From the NCBI GenBank assembly GCA_933228895.1, contig OW121852.1, positions 54,416,872 to 54,480,871 on the forward strand: a DNA stretch of 64,000 bases, in the 5' to 3' direction. The translations under genes and the position numbers were made by a program. The stretch is from Platycnemis pennipes. Taxonomy: Eukaryota > Arthropoda > Insecta > Odonata > Platycnemididae. The notes under the pieces were generated by a model. The model was given only the letters and a program-made list of their open reading frames with translations, searched no databases and was not told where the DNA came from. Shown one piece after another: positions 1 to 11,500 of this stretch; position 1 is the first letter of the stretch; each line of letters starts with the position of its first letter.

Positions 1-3000
1 AAGACTATCTGTGGTTCGGATATTTTTATCTGTCTGTGATTTTGGATTCTCTTATCTGCCGAGACATGGCGTTATTTCTTTACTATACTCTGTTTAAAGT
101 GAAGAACTTGGAGAAAATAAACACGAGTGTTTTTCCTTGAAACTCACGCATGAACATTAAAGATTTCTTACATATCGCACCAGAGATCTACGATATCACC
201 GTATACTCTTTTGAATATGGAATCAGGAACGATATCACAGCGAATAATTATGGTTAGTAGAGGTGGTTTTCGTCAAGTTGTGAGGCGCAATGTTTTGAGA
301 CTCATGCCCCAGGAAAATAGTTTTTAATTTTTAGTCTATGAATTCATCTGGGCTTAAAACGCTGAAGATAAAGTCGATGCTATGAAAGCATATGGTTATC
401 GTTGAGGTTACTGGGGTGCTTACCGGCAATTTGAAATATGGAATACTTTTAAACTTTTGCACCCAAGATCTAGCTCCTTTTTTCAATTAATGGTGTGTTC
501 AGTTGGAGTTACGTAAAAAAACAATCAGAAACTTTGATCGCCCAATAGTACAGTGAAATTACGAGAGTAGCCTAACTTACGTTATCGAAGAGTAACCAGC
601 CAGGTCAAGACACGTAAATTCAATGAGATGATGCTGTATGAACGGATTTTTAAACATATTATAGCAACAGAATTCAAGTGAATGGAAGAATTAATGCTAT
701 AATATTTATTACATTATTGTCAGTTTGAGGTGCATCAAGTATTTGAGTCTTAATATTAATTATGATGTCCAAACGTTTGGGCTTCTTAAGCACATATTTT
801 GAAAAGAACGCAATAATTTGTTGGATGTTAGTTGTTCAGAGTCTTAGAGTATTTACCTATTTTGCCTAAATACAAGTTTAACGAATGAGGTAACTGAGGG
901 GTTCTAGATTTTGAAAATAGCGCAACATCGTTCCAACTAACTGTGTGTTTTGATATTGTTAACAGAAGGAACTTAACTGCATATTAAAATAGCATTTTAT
1001 GCTTGCCTTGTATTAATTCAATTATGCATTTTTCTTGGAAAAGAACAAGGAAGCAAAGTTTCTCTGCAGTTCTCCGAAGTGATCACAATACTCAGCTTGA
1101 GTGGGATTAAAAAAACAGGTAATGAAGACTCAGTTTCAGTTAAGTAAACGTTTTATGTGTATTACTAAACTTATCCTTTGATATGGTGTCATATTTGAAG
1201 TATCGATATTAATTTGTTATGAATTCATCAATGTGGCTGATAAGAAATTGAATAGTTAATCGGTAAAAATATTTGAATTAATATCCTTTTTACGTCATGT
1301 TTGAAAGTATGTCCACTATGAAATTGTGTTCACTTCATTTGCTCTAAACATGTTGAATTTACTAAAAATATTCTTGATTTATAACGTCCACTCATTTATT
1401 ATTTTAGTTTATGTTTTGCATGCAATTATTACTTTCAGTTTTAAAGAGCCTTCGTCTCTAGGTTCATTTTTTTTCTAGCGCAAGGTCTTGGATTGAACTC
1501 AACAAATTACAGATTGAATTATGTTAGACGAAGTCTCCAAATGAAGCTATTGCGTTGAATTTTGCCACTTTCGTCAATTTTTGCTTTTTTTATTTTATGA
1601 TGAGAAAAGATTTCACTATCGACATTCTTCCCTTTTATACTGCTTCCCTTTTATACTTTCACGTCCTGCACCTAAACTGCTATCGGGTGCCTCAACTCTG
1701 CTTCCCTTTTTTAAGTGATATCCATGTGAAGTTTAAATGCTGACCGAGTGAAAACGTAGGAAACTACCCGCCGTCCGAAAGAAAAGGACCAGCATAGCGC
1801 CTCATCGATCGAGATAGCCTTTTTATCGCATGACTGAAACGATGTAACCAATGTGATGATGCCTATAGATTGAGCCTCCGATTCATCGATTAGTTGAACC
1901 TCATGTCTCTTGTGTTGTCGTGTTTGGCGGAATGTGTTGACAGACGATATAAAATAGACTTACGTAAGGGGAAGGAGGACCAGTGAATGGAATAAGGGGT
2001 TAGGGCATGAAGAGGGATTTAAACCTGGCGAACAGGATGAAGTAAATGATCGATCACTTGAGATTTTTCCAGGAAATCTTCTTTGTGACATAAGACATGC
2101 CCTTCTCGTCCAGGTTCACCGTGATTCTTGATCGCCGGGTAGCTCCTTTGTGTTTTCGGAGGTACACATCTTCTTTGCTTCTCGTGAGTTGGAAAGCCCG
2201 ACCGGAGATGGTCTCGTGGGTTGGATAAAACGACCAACCCTGCTAATTGGTTGCGTAACGGCAATTTTTACCCCGGGAGAGCTCCGCTCTCTTATCGGCT
2301 GCCCTCCACTTCGGTGGGAAAGTAGGACAAGGGGCCGCCAGTGCACAAAAAATTGTGCCTCATCTCGGCCACCCTCTCGATCCCTGAGGGGTTGATTGTT
2401 AAGGAAACTGACAGCCGCTCATCGGCCGGCTGGAAAGTGATGGCTTTCTTCCTATCCCCCGCACCATTTCCGGTTCTCCGATATCATCTTCTCCGCCTCA
2501 CGAGCTGTGACATTAACCTGCGAACGAATATTAGGGGTGTTCATGATCAGCCGCGCTGGAACACCAGCTCATGGGAGTAAGATACCAAAGATTTGGTCGT
2601 GAAAACACTGCCTGGATTTACTATGAATTATTTTGGGTAATTATCCACATTTCCCATATCCGCCCATAAAGTTTTAGTCTCTTTACCAACAACAAATTGG
2701 GACCTGGAAGTGTAAATGAGGCGCCCGCACCAATGCATTTCAATAAACTTTACCTCCTCATCTTCATAATAGGAGCTAAGGATGCCAATACTTAGGCAAT
2801 AAAATTGTTTAATAATGCTGCAAAGAACTCCAAATATCCTTTTCTTGTGTCAAGAAGAATCCATGTAGTAACTATATGAGCATATCTTTAGCTAACATAT
2901 TCCTCTTTGTGCGAGGAAAATAATATGAGAATTCATGGGGTTGAGAGTCATTGAGCGAGTAATTTTGCTTTGTATTATAATACTCTCTTTATACTAAGTC

Positions 3001-6000
3001 TAATATTTCAGCATATCTTCTCTCCTATAACGTCCAGATTTGTTAAGTACATATTTAAATTGGATTTAAGTCCGAGTATGAAGAGTAGTATTTTAGGGTT
3101 GGAATTTCTCATTACATTTCATCAATATCTACCTATCTACGAGAACAAGTCTCGCCGTAATTGATACAGGGTAAAAAGTTGCTCTTAGCTTAAAAAATAC
3201 TAACCATTAGGGTCTATTTTGTGTAAGATACATGTGCATCACCTGCAATTATTTTAGTGTATTTTATACTCTGAAGGCGTCAACTGCGAAAATAAAATCT
3301 AAACCCCTTTGAAGACTTTGTGATTGATATATGGTGTAAGCCTCCATTTTTCTCTGTATTACTATGATATTAGGAAATTAAAGTAGAATATCTTTCAGGA
3401 ATCGAAATAGTTTATTTTTTTCAATTTTAAATTCACTCGTAAAATGAACGAAAATAATGCGCATAAAACTTTTCTGATTTTTGAAAATATTGTAATCATC
3501 ACAAATTCACCATGTGATTCCAGAAAGCTTGACCCGCATAATGTAGCACGGCCCTCTTGCTTCTGAAACGTAGCTTCATTGCAGTAGCGTCATTTGGTAT
3601 ACATCACAGATTATATATTACCCGTCTGGCTTAATTTGGTGGAAGTGCATGACTAAGGTTCGAAAATAAAACGTTGCATGGTTACAAAAATAAAGTTCAC
3701 TACGTCGAACTAAGTTTCGATTTGAACGATTATTGTCAAGGTTTTCAACAGATAAGATTGTACGTAGTTAAAGTTCCAAGTTGCGCTGTGTGCTAGTATA
3801 CTATGACCTTTTCACAAAGTTCAGGTTCTGTTAAGACCGTATAAGCCTTGGAGTCATGTATAAATTATTACAGTCCTATTTAATTGATCATGGTATTTGC
3901 ATTTTCCGTCATTTCTTTCTTTTTTTAAGCTCCAAAACGATGTTAGCAAGTCTTATAATTTTAAAAATGAACGTACAACATTATTTATAACTCGTTAAAA
4001 AAAGACGATGATCGATATACTGAAGTAAATTTGACTTTGAGGTCATTGATTACAGGCTCTGTTAAGGTAAAATGGGTTTGACATATTGGAGTAAGTGTAA
4101 CTTACATGCCAGTAATGCAAGTGAAAATGAGGTGTAGATTTATTCTTTTGGGCCGTGAAGTGAAATGCAGAATGACCTTTGTTGTGTTTGATTTAAATGA
4201 TTACGGATTATGGGTTCGAATTTGAGTAAATGATGAGGTGATAGAATGAATATTTTGTCCCATTAGGGGGAAGATAAAGGATTTACATTTTATGGGCGTG
4301 GTCGATTTGGTATTTCCAACCCCACCTCTCCCGCATCCCAAGTTTCATTTTACTGAGGTCGACCTTGGGGAACGAACCGAAGTTGCCATTTTCGATGTTT
4401 TAAAGAACGAGCATTTGTCTCGATTTTTTCATTACAAGGCCATAGTCGACATGCCTATATGAGTGAGTGATATAGCTTTGGGGTGAATAATTTTGACTCA
4501 GCAACAGAGGCTTGGCGGGAGAAGGGAAGTCAATAATCACAGTACGTAACTTGAGCGGAATCGACAGACTATTTGCGAGACAAGTTTCCAGATGATAAAA
4601 ACTCCTACAAACAAAAAATGCAAGCATATTCAAAAACTCTATGCAAATTAGGCATGTCTTGTGTATTAAGAATACTGCTCTCTCTTGCATTCGGCTCCAG
4701 TACCTGTAAAAAAATACTTTTATAGCTCATTTTATTGGAGTTAGTTTTTCAGATCACCGAGTGCTAAGGAGCGGAATCATTAGTCACTCAAGTTATCATA
4801 TAGTCACTCAAGTAGAGCTAAACGAAGAGCTTGGGTTAATGCGGGGACTAAAGCTGTGAAAATGTTTGTGCGGAGGGTTGCGCTCATGGGCGACAGATGT
4901 TCTTCCTCATCATGACCATGTATTCGAATTTCCTTCTGTCCAAAATATTGATTTTCCTTTAATTTTGGCAGATTGTTGAACATGCTGCCACGCAACGGTA
5001 CCTTCCTCAGAGCAGAGGTTTAACGGAGATGCTATTTTCTTGCCCTCAATTAGCTCACTCGCTTGAGTTTCTAAGACCAGCTTTTCACTGAGTCACCCAT
5101 GCTGGAAAAGGCCGGTTTATTCTTCTCTGATTGTTCTGATTGATCTAATTCTCCAATAATTCAAAGTTTCCGCCTCGCTAGATTGACCGTGAATGCCCAA
5201 ATATATTATGTGGGTGTAAACCTTTCAGGTTAATATCGATTAAGTGCTTGATAATGACTCATTTAACTGTTGAATAATCTTTATAGTTGTAATAGAATGT
5301 GATTAATTAGAGAAAAGAGGTATATGAAAATGCGCACTCCTTCAGTCTCTTTAAATTGATCCTTATATAATTGATTTAATTGGGCTTCTTCGTCAATTTT
5401 GCTACTAAATTGCCACATACTGTATGTATTTGCAGCGAAAAATCCAAAGCTTTGAGGGCCTAATGTCCTTTACCTTGTATGTGGCTAAAATAGAAGACAA
5501 ACAAAATCCAACTCTGAACATATATAAACTTGCCAACACAAAGTCTTCTCCCCAGTTCTTCTCCTTGTTGTAGAAGCACAAATCCTTTGGCTGCAGGTAT
5601 AAATAGGATTTTGCTAAACTTTTAAAATGCAATTTGTCTTAACAAATTGTGTGGAGAACTTGAAAACAACCTCGATTCCCTCGGCTGCAATTTCAAAATC
5701 CATTTACTCTCCAGTCGAGCTGGGGAAACATGCCAGGATTCTTCATCCAGTACAATTCTCAGCCTACCCTCTTCAATATTCAAGTGCAAGAAAACCGCTT
5801 GCATCATTGTGGCAATCATGTCTTTCGGAGCTCATGACGTTCAGGAAAGAGAAAAATGCCAGCTATGCTGTGGTAAGACCTTGAGAAAAGAGCTTTAGAT
5901 CGGTCGGATGGCTATCTCAAAAAAAAACTAAGAAACAGCCGGGCAATTGCATTGTGGTATTTACAGAAATCTGTGCTGGCCGTGTTTTCAAACTCTGTAA

Positions 6001-7140
6001 CCCTGTCATCGTACCCTCCTTTCTTTCCGCTCTAAACCAGAACGTAATCGGAGCATGGGGAGAGTTGAATGCTCACAAGTAGGTCATGTAAGGCTTCTGT
6101 CAACAGTAGTGACGTTGGTCCCCAGATATCCTCGTTTTCCTCTTTAACTCATTCTTTTGAGAATCCTATCCTAAGGGGGTAGTGGAGGGCGCTTGTCATC
6201 ACAAGATCTTTGCGAGAACGTAAGGAACCCCGACATTATCTGATTTTTCATACTCTTATTTTTGGTGGTGTTCGCTGTACTATGATCGTATTAGTTTCCT
6301 CAAAAATTTTAGATGGAAATTAAGAATGCTATTTCCATGCTCTATTTGAAACAATCAAAGCTCGAAGGTACCCTATGGATTTTTGGAATACCAAAACTAA
6401 CTGTTGAAAACAGTATGCATGAAAATTTCTTTATGAATGATGATGAAATTTTTTAGCATTTTACTATTTTAAAAATGTCGATGAAAAAAGATTTTTGAAT
6501 TGTCGATTGATAACTATGATTGATGATTGGGAATAGGGCGATAAATGGATTGTTCCTATATTTCAATTAAAAAATGACGGGGCCATCTAATGCTTTGTGG
6601 CCCGCACTTAAGTCTCTTTATGACTCTGAAAGTGGGAGAAGCCTTATCTCATTGATACACTCTTATCATTTTATAATCAGTGTGCCAATGGATGTCAATC
6701 TGTAAGATTAGCTAGGGAATCTTTTTCAAGTACCTAACATTGAATTATATTATCACTAGAATGGGAACTTAAACAGAATCGGAAGCTTTCATAACGAACA
6801 TCATTATTACTTTAAAGTAGGATTCAAGTTTAATACCGGTTTCAAGTTGAATATGTGGACAAAAACGTATCAATGAAGAGGAACTGGTGTGTTAATTATC
6901 GGAGAAGGATTTGAGGACATACCGCCAACGAAGTTGCACTAAAGTATGGTATTGGGTTTAAAGTTTGCTTCCGAGAAAATTGGTGCATTTTTTCTGTAAT
7001 TCATCAAGAACCTCTCCCTACTACCTCCATTTCCCCATTTTTAAACTTTATCGCTAGAAACCTACATCCACCTTTGTGTTCAATAGTAAATTGGAGGTGA
7101 AAAAATATGAAACTTAGTGACTTGGTACCTAATTGTGGGA
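1..7140. other. AT-rich non-coding DNA, upstream intron or intergenic
   Basis: I see no exon, RNA gene or recognisable transposon here. Open frames are short, lack splice context and have no family resemblance. A GC-richer patch at about 2020-2580 stands out from its AT-rich surroundings and is open in several frames on both strands, but I recognise no protein in it. Because the first exon of the membrane-protein gene at 10111 starts inside a codon, at least one earlier exon must exist; I did not find it here, so this stretch is probably part of an upstream intron. Confidence 0.5.
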
Positions 7141-7151
7141 TATTTCCATAG

Positions 7152-7343
7152 CAAAATAAAACAGAGAAAGTTTCCTTGTGAGTTCCACGGGTTAATGTGT
7201 CGCATGCAGAAGTACCAATAAATTGACCCGTGGAACTTACAAAGAAGCAGTCTGTTTTATTTTGTGTCCCATAATGTGCCGCATGCAGAATTACCAATAA
7301 ATTGAACCGTGGAACTTACAAAGAAGCAGTCTGTTTTATTTTG
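7152..7343. repeat. Foldback plus 79-bp tandem duplication
   Basis: A unit ending in GTGGAACTTACAAAGAAGC and then CTGTTTTATTTTG occurs at about 7194-7264 and again at 7273-7343, a period of 79 bp with few differences. A third, diverged copy lies inverted at 7152-7196 (CAAAATAAAACAG ... GTTCCACGG). The centre around 7201 and 7280 carries GCATGC. The layout, an inverted pair with one arm duplicated, suggests a small foldback or MITE-like element that suffered a tandem duplication. I do not recognise the family. Confidence 0.7.
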
Positions 7344-8374
7344 TTGAGAAAAAAGTATGATGGAACATAAATTCTGCAAGAATATGCTCTCAACGTGCTC
7401 TGCGATAATTATTTTGAGTGATGAATCCCAAACCCCATGCCGTAATTTTGGGCTGGAAAAAAACCATTTGAGTGAACCTCGAAGTATTCTGGAAAGATAG
7501 TCACGGTGACAAAAGATGGTTGCAGCAATGTCAACCTACGCCTTGCCAATTGCACTCAATGAGCGTGAACTTGGAGCGTTTGAAAATGCCCCCACCTTTA
7601 TATCGCTGGCGAAAATTCAGTTGACTTGAATTAGTCATCGAAAGGATTGGATTTGGCTTGCATTGAGAAACTGGTAGATTGGTTTCTTGGAATTTTGCTG
7701 GACTGATATATGAACTCAATTTCATGTGAAAGAGCTAATCATGCAAATCATATACCATTATGTAACATATGTATGATGTCTCATTTTGTTTCAAGTCTTA
7801 TTTTCATCTGTGGTTTCATATGCGACCCCGCACTAAGGCAACTGCTGCAATTTTGCCTATGTACAGATATGCGTGGACATTTAGTGTAAAGTGTAAAAAA
7901 ATGCCTTTTACCGATTTGAGTTTTTTGCTAATTCGACGCTTTCTTATCATGTTATCTTTTGATACACGAGATATATTTCGCTATAATTCAATAACATTCG
8001 TACAGATTTACTTCTGAACGTAAAATAATAATTAAAATATTATTATAATGACCACTAACAAATATCATGGTTTCACACCGACTCTAGGATGCAAAAATTT
8101 TCAATTATTTACCTTAAATTCGAATACCGTACCGGAAACTATGAATAGTAACTTGACATTATTTATCTTGCTAAGTCATAACAGGCTTTAATGAAGGAAA
8201 AAATATAATATAAAATTCTTTTACAATTTGCATAATGGCATGCATGGTACCGGTACCGTATAATTAGCTGCTTTTTAATGAAACGTGGTCCAAGTATTTC
8301 GACGTACTTGAAAAGTTATTACAATGTAAACTCAATGACCCACGTTTTAATGACTCCAGCCAAAGCAAAGGTAA

Positions 8375-8520
8375 GAGGTGGAGAGAAACTCTACTTCGGC
8401 ATTAGCCTGCTATTAACGAAAGGCGCGAAGGGGACCACATTTTAACGTCTCATCCGCCGAACTGAGTACTAAACTCGAAGTGCTCCTCACGCGCCGCTCA
8501 AGCAGAGGCCGGTTAACCAA
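8375..8520 (-). mobile_element. SINE fragment (tail of the tRNA-derived family)
   Basis: Read on the minus strand, this stretch matches the body of the intact SINE at 26590-26927. It has the block around GAGTACTTC...GTACTCAGTTCGG, then CGTTAAAATGTGG, CCTTCGCGCC, TTAATAGCAGGCTAATGCCG and AGTTTCTCTCCACC. The tRNA-like head is missing, so this is a 5'-truncated copy. Confidence 0.7.
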
Positions 8521-9664
8521 TGAAAAATATCTCACATATGAAGAGCAGGTTGGTAGTTAGGTATACGTGAAGACGTAGTCGTAGGCTACTTATTGCCGTT
8601 TCCCGACATCAACGGAATAGACTAGGATCCATGTACCATTTATGTGTGACTCTTTCTCACTCCGTCATATGCTTTAATATATTTTACCTTAATAGTCTTT
8701 TAAAAAATCACAAATAGGCTTTTACATTTTTTATCGTGCTACAAGTCCATTACTCTTTTCCTTAAGTTCTTTTTTCATTCGAATTCTGTGGAGTTATGCC
8801 CATTTTTTTGCAAAAGAAGATATGAATGGTAAATGTCACACAATTCATTTCATCACATTCGCGTCCTGGCTCTGTAGTTCTAAAGGGATTGACTTTGAGA
8901 GCACTTTCCTGGTTAACCTTTCTGTTGGCCTTTTGCAAAGCATTATTTTTTAATATCTCCATGAACATGTCCTAAGCATTTTCGCGTGTTGCGATCTTAT
9001 CTAGGTCGGTTTAACCTCGTGAGAACTTATTTTTGTGGCCTAAGATATTTTCATCCTCCAACACATCAGAAAAATGATTGTAAAATATGATTGATTAGTA
9101 AAAAGTCTTTAACATTGGTCAAATTTTGATATATTAGGGTAAAAAATGGAATATATAGGTAATTCAGCTATGTTTACATATTCTAAATCTTTTTCTCCGA
9201 ACTAAATTATATAGGCTGACTAATATAAATATTGGGGTTTTTTAAATTAGCATGCATAAAATGTTCTTCAACATTGTTTCCTGTTCCATGGTGTCATTTC
9301 CATAAACATTTTAAATTATGCGGATATTATCGTCGTTAGATTTTAATTATTTTGCTCGTGTTATTTCAACAATAATACCTACACGGACACCCGTTGTGAC
9401 TTAACAAAAATTAACCTATCATCAATATTTTAGCTCTCAACTCATAGGTCTGTGGTTTGCATATATAGGAAACAATTGAAACATTCATAAATACTTTTTG
9501 ACTTTATATCAGAAGATAAACTTGACAAGCACAACTTTTGGTTTATTTAACACTATAATGCAGAATTATCAATCTATGTTTTAGTAAAGTGGGGTTTTTA
9601 GGTGCTCTAATGTCTAAGGTTATATCGCATCGTCTCACCGAAGATCTAAATCCTAAGACAATGC

Positions 9665-9760
9665 ATATTGCAGCTACCGTTTCAAATTTGTGATCCTAGG
9701 GTTACCAGGACGGCAAGTTACCAACCTGGCTACCACGGTCGAGAGTGATCAATTAAAATT
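9665..9760 (-). repeat. Possible decayed tRNA-derived SINE head
   Basis: The minus strand reads TGGTAGCCAGGTTGG, resembling a pol III A box, followed about 25 bases later by a degenerate B box (GGTAACCCTAGG). A similar arrangement occurs near 45410-45480, and a clearer one with GGGTTCAATTT lies near 63550-63610 on the minus strand. The match is weak and the body was not identified. Confidence 0.3.
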
Positions 9761-10110
9761 ACCGAATAAGGACTCTCTCCTCTACTCTCCTCCCCGTCAC
9801 ACGCGCTTTCCCACGTAAATATGGATGTGAATATTATATTATGAATGTAGCCCGATGTTTTGTGAAGAACACGTTGATTAAACTCGTTATCTAGTGCTCT
9901 TTTTCAAATCGCCCCTAGAAATTCACAATCCCGAGAGCAGCGATTCCGTCTCGATGGAGTGACAGCAAGAGAGCGGGTTTCCGCCCGAATCCATGCCTCA
10001 CCTAATTCTCTTGAAGGACAGAGCTTCCGAGGAAATGCTCACGCTTCTATTTTTTTTTTTTTTAATTTTTGACTACACATTCAGAAAATCTTTCCTTTCT
10101 TTCTTTACAG

Positions 10111-10219
10111 GTCCCTCATCTCCTCGCGCCCATACATGTCCACCATCAACGGCTTCCTTTGTCTGCTCGGGGCTTCCAGGGCGGCCTGCCTATTCATAGA
10201 CCCTTACAACCTTCGGGAG
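10111..10219 (+). CDS. PRRT3/PRRT4-like membrane protein, internal exon a
   Basis: This is an internal coding exon of 109 nt, bounded by a polypyrimidine tract and acceptor TTCTTTACAG and by donor GTGAGT. The first base completes a codon begun in an upstream exon; the next 36 codons are open and end exactly at the donor. It encodes a segment containing STINGFLCLLGASRAACLF, a probable membrane helix, followed by IDPYNLRE. The small-residue helix with SRA followed by an acidic DPY motif is what I associate with the multi-pass region of PRRT3/PRRT4-type proteins. GC content and third-position GC are well above the AT-rich flanks. The next exon in phase is 50341-50442. The PRRT3/4 name rests on pattern memory; the exon call itself is stronger. 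Confidence 0.8.
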
Positions 10220-10650
10220 GTGAGTTTCATGTCCACTCAAAATCCAGAAATGCGGGTATTTCGACGAAAATAATTTTAAATGTAAGAGAATTAATAATTA
10301 TTGTCCACTCGTGCTGAGTTTGATATTTACCTGCATGACGTGATTTTTAGTTTCTTTCGATTTTCTCTTCACGCTGAATTCGAATTAACGGTGTGAACGG
10401 AGGCCGACCCTTCGAATTCGTTAATATTTGTGAACTTTATAAGATGCTGGATTTTTATATTCAATAATAGTTGCGATCATGCTACGGTGGAATATGTATT
10501 TGTACTCATTGTAACTTATTGAATTAAACGCGTCACTCGCCCAAGTCTATGTGAATCAAGAATTCTGGTGTGGAATCACGGATGCATCTTTCGCGTTATC
10601 GCAATCTTTATCGTTAACTTTAAATACCCTAGAGTAGCCCAGGGTTAACA

Positions 10651-10700
10651 ATAACCGTCTATAAAACTCGCTCCCTTGAGCGAGTTTTATAGACGGTTAT
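10651..10700. repeat. Perfect 23-bp hairpin with 4-nt loop
   Basis: Arms 10651-10673 and 10678-10700 are exact reverse complements (ATAACCGTCTATAAAACTCG plus CTC), with CCTT between them. No mismatch is visible. Similar perfect hairpins occur at 16955-16998 and 20563-20604, with unrelated arm sequences. There is no poly-T end or other terminator context, so this is not a bacterial-type terminator. Confidence 0.9.
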
Positions 10701-11069
10701 ATAAGCGATATTACAATAAGCGATTTGAAGTGCTTTGCGAAAAATGAAGAATGGAGATCACGTTGTCTCTGACATAAGTTAAATAAAAAAATAACGATAG
10801 CGCTAGCGCACGCCTTATGAAGATCCATGATCGAGGTCCTGGTGTTCTTTGACTTCAATAAGTCTTTCCCTTCAATACGTTTTAGATTCATTCACAAATT
10901 TAATATAATGTGCCATCACGCAGATACAGCTGGAATAAAAAGGCTTTTGAAGCAAAAGAACTTCTGATGGAAACAGTACCAAAGAAATGCAGTATATAAT
11001 GCTTAGAGTAAATATTGCTTTTGGCAATAAAAGAAAACTCTTCACCTCCAACTCCGTCAATATATTTGC

Positions 11070-11500
11070 TGGTTAAGGCCTTTGTGTGACGTGTTTTGCT
11101 GTATGGCAACGAGAGGTGGATTGTGGGACAAGCGGAGAGGAAAAGACCATAGGATTTCGAGTTATAGAAGATTGTGTAATATAAGTCGGACAGAGCGAAT
11201 GACGAATCAAGAGGTATTGAGGAAAGTGAAAGAAGAGAGGAGACTGTCTATAACATTAAAAAGAAAACAGGACGGATGTATAGGTCATCCACTGCGTCTT
11301 GGGGGATCGGTGAAGATAATTTTAGAAGGGATGATAGAAAGCGAAAGATGTGGAGGGAGACATACATTGGAGTATTGGGAGTAGATAATGGAGGACATGG
11401 GATGTGGACGGCTTTTGGAAATGAAGAAAATGATAGAGGATAGAGACAAGTGGAGAGCTGTCGCCAACCAATCCTGACGCATGGATAACTGAAGAAGAAG
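11070..11500 (+). mobile_element. Decayed LINE fragment (C-terminal reverse-transcriptase ORF)
   Basis: A broken reading frame reads, with shifts and stops, VLLYGNERW, then ISRTERMTNQEVLRKVKEER, GCIGHPLRLGG, VKIILEGMIE, GRHTLEYWE, and finally MGCGRLLEMKKMIEDRDKWR and ANQS. This order (YG.E.W, R.TN.EVL, IGH.LR, ILEGMIEG, EDR..WR) is the typical end of the ORF2 of insect non-LTR retrotransposons, downstream of the reverse-transcriptase catalytic core. The end is followed by GAAGAAGAAGG, like a LINE 3' tail. It is 5'-truncated, and in-frame stops show it is dead. Confidence 0.85.

Noticed and set aside
5405..5898. Overlapping frames on both strands
   Set aside because: Translations show no known motif, and the frames shadow one another.
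10651..10700. Intrinsic transcription terminator
   Set aside because: A strong hairpin, but no trailing T-run and a eukaryotic context.
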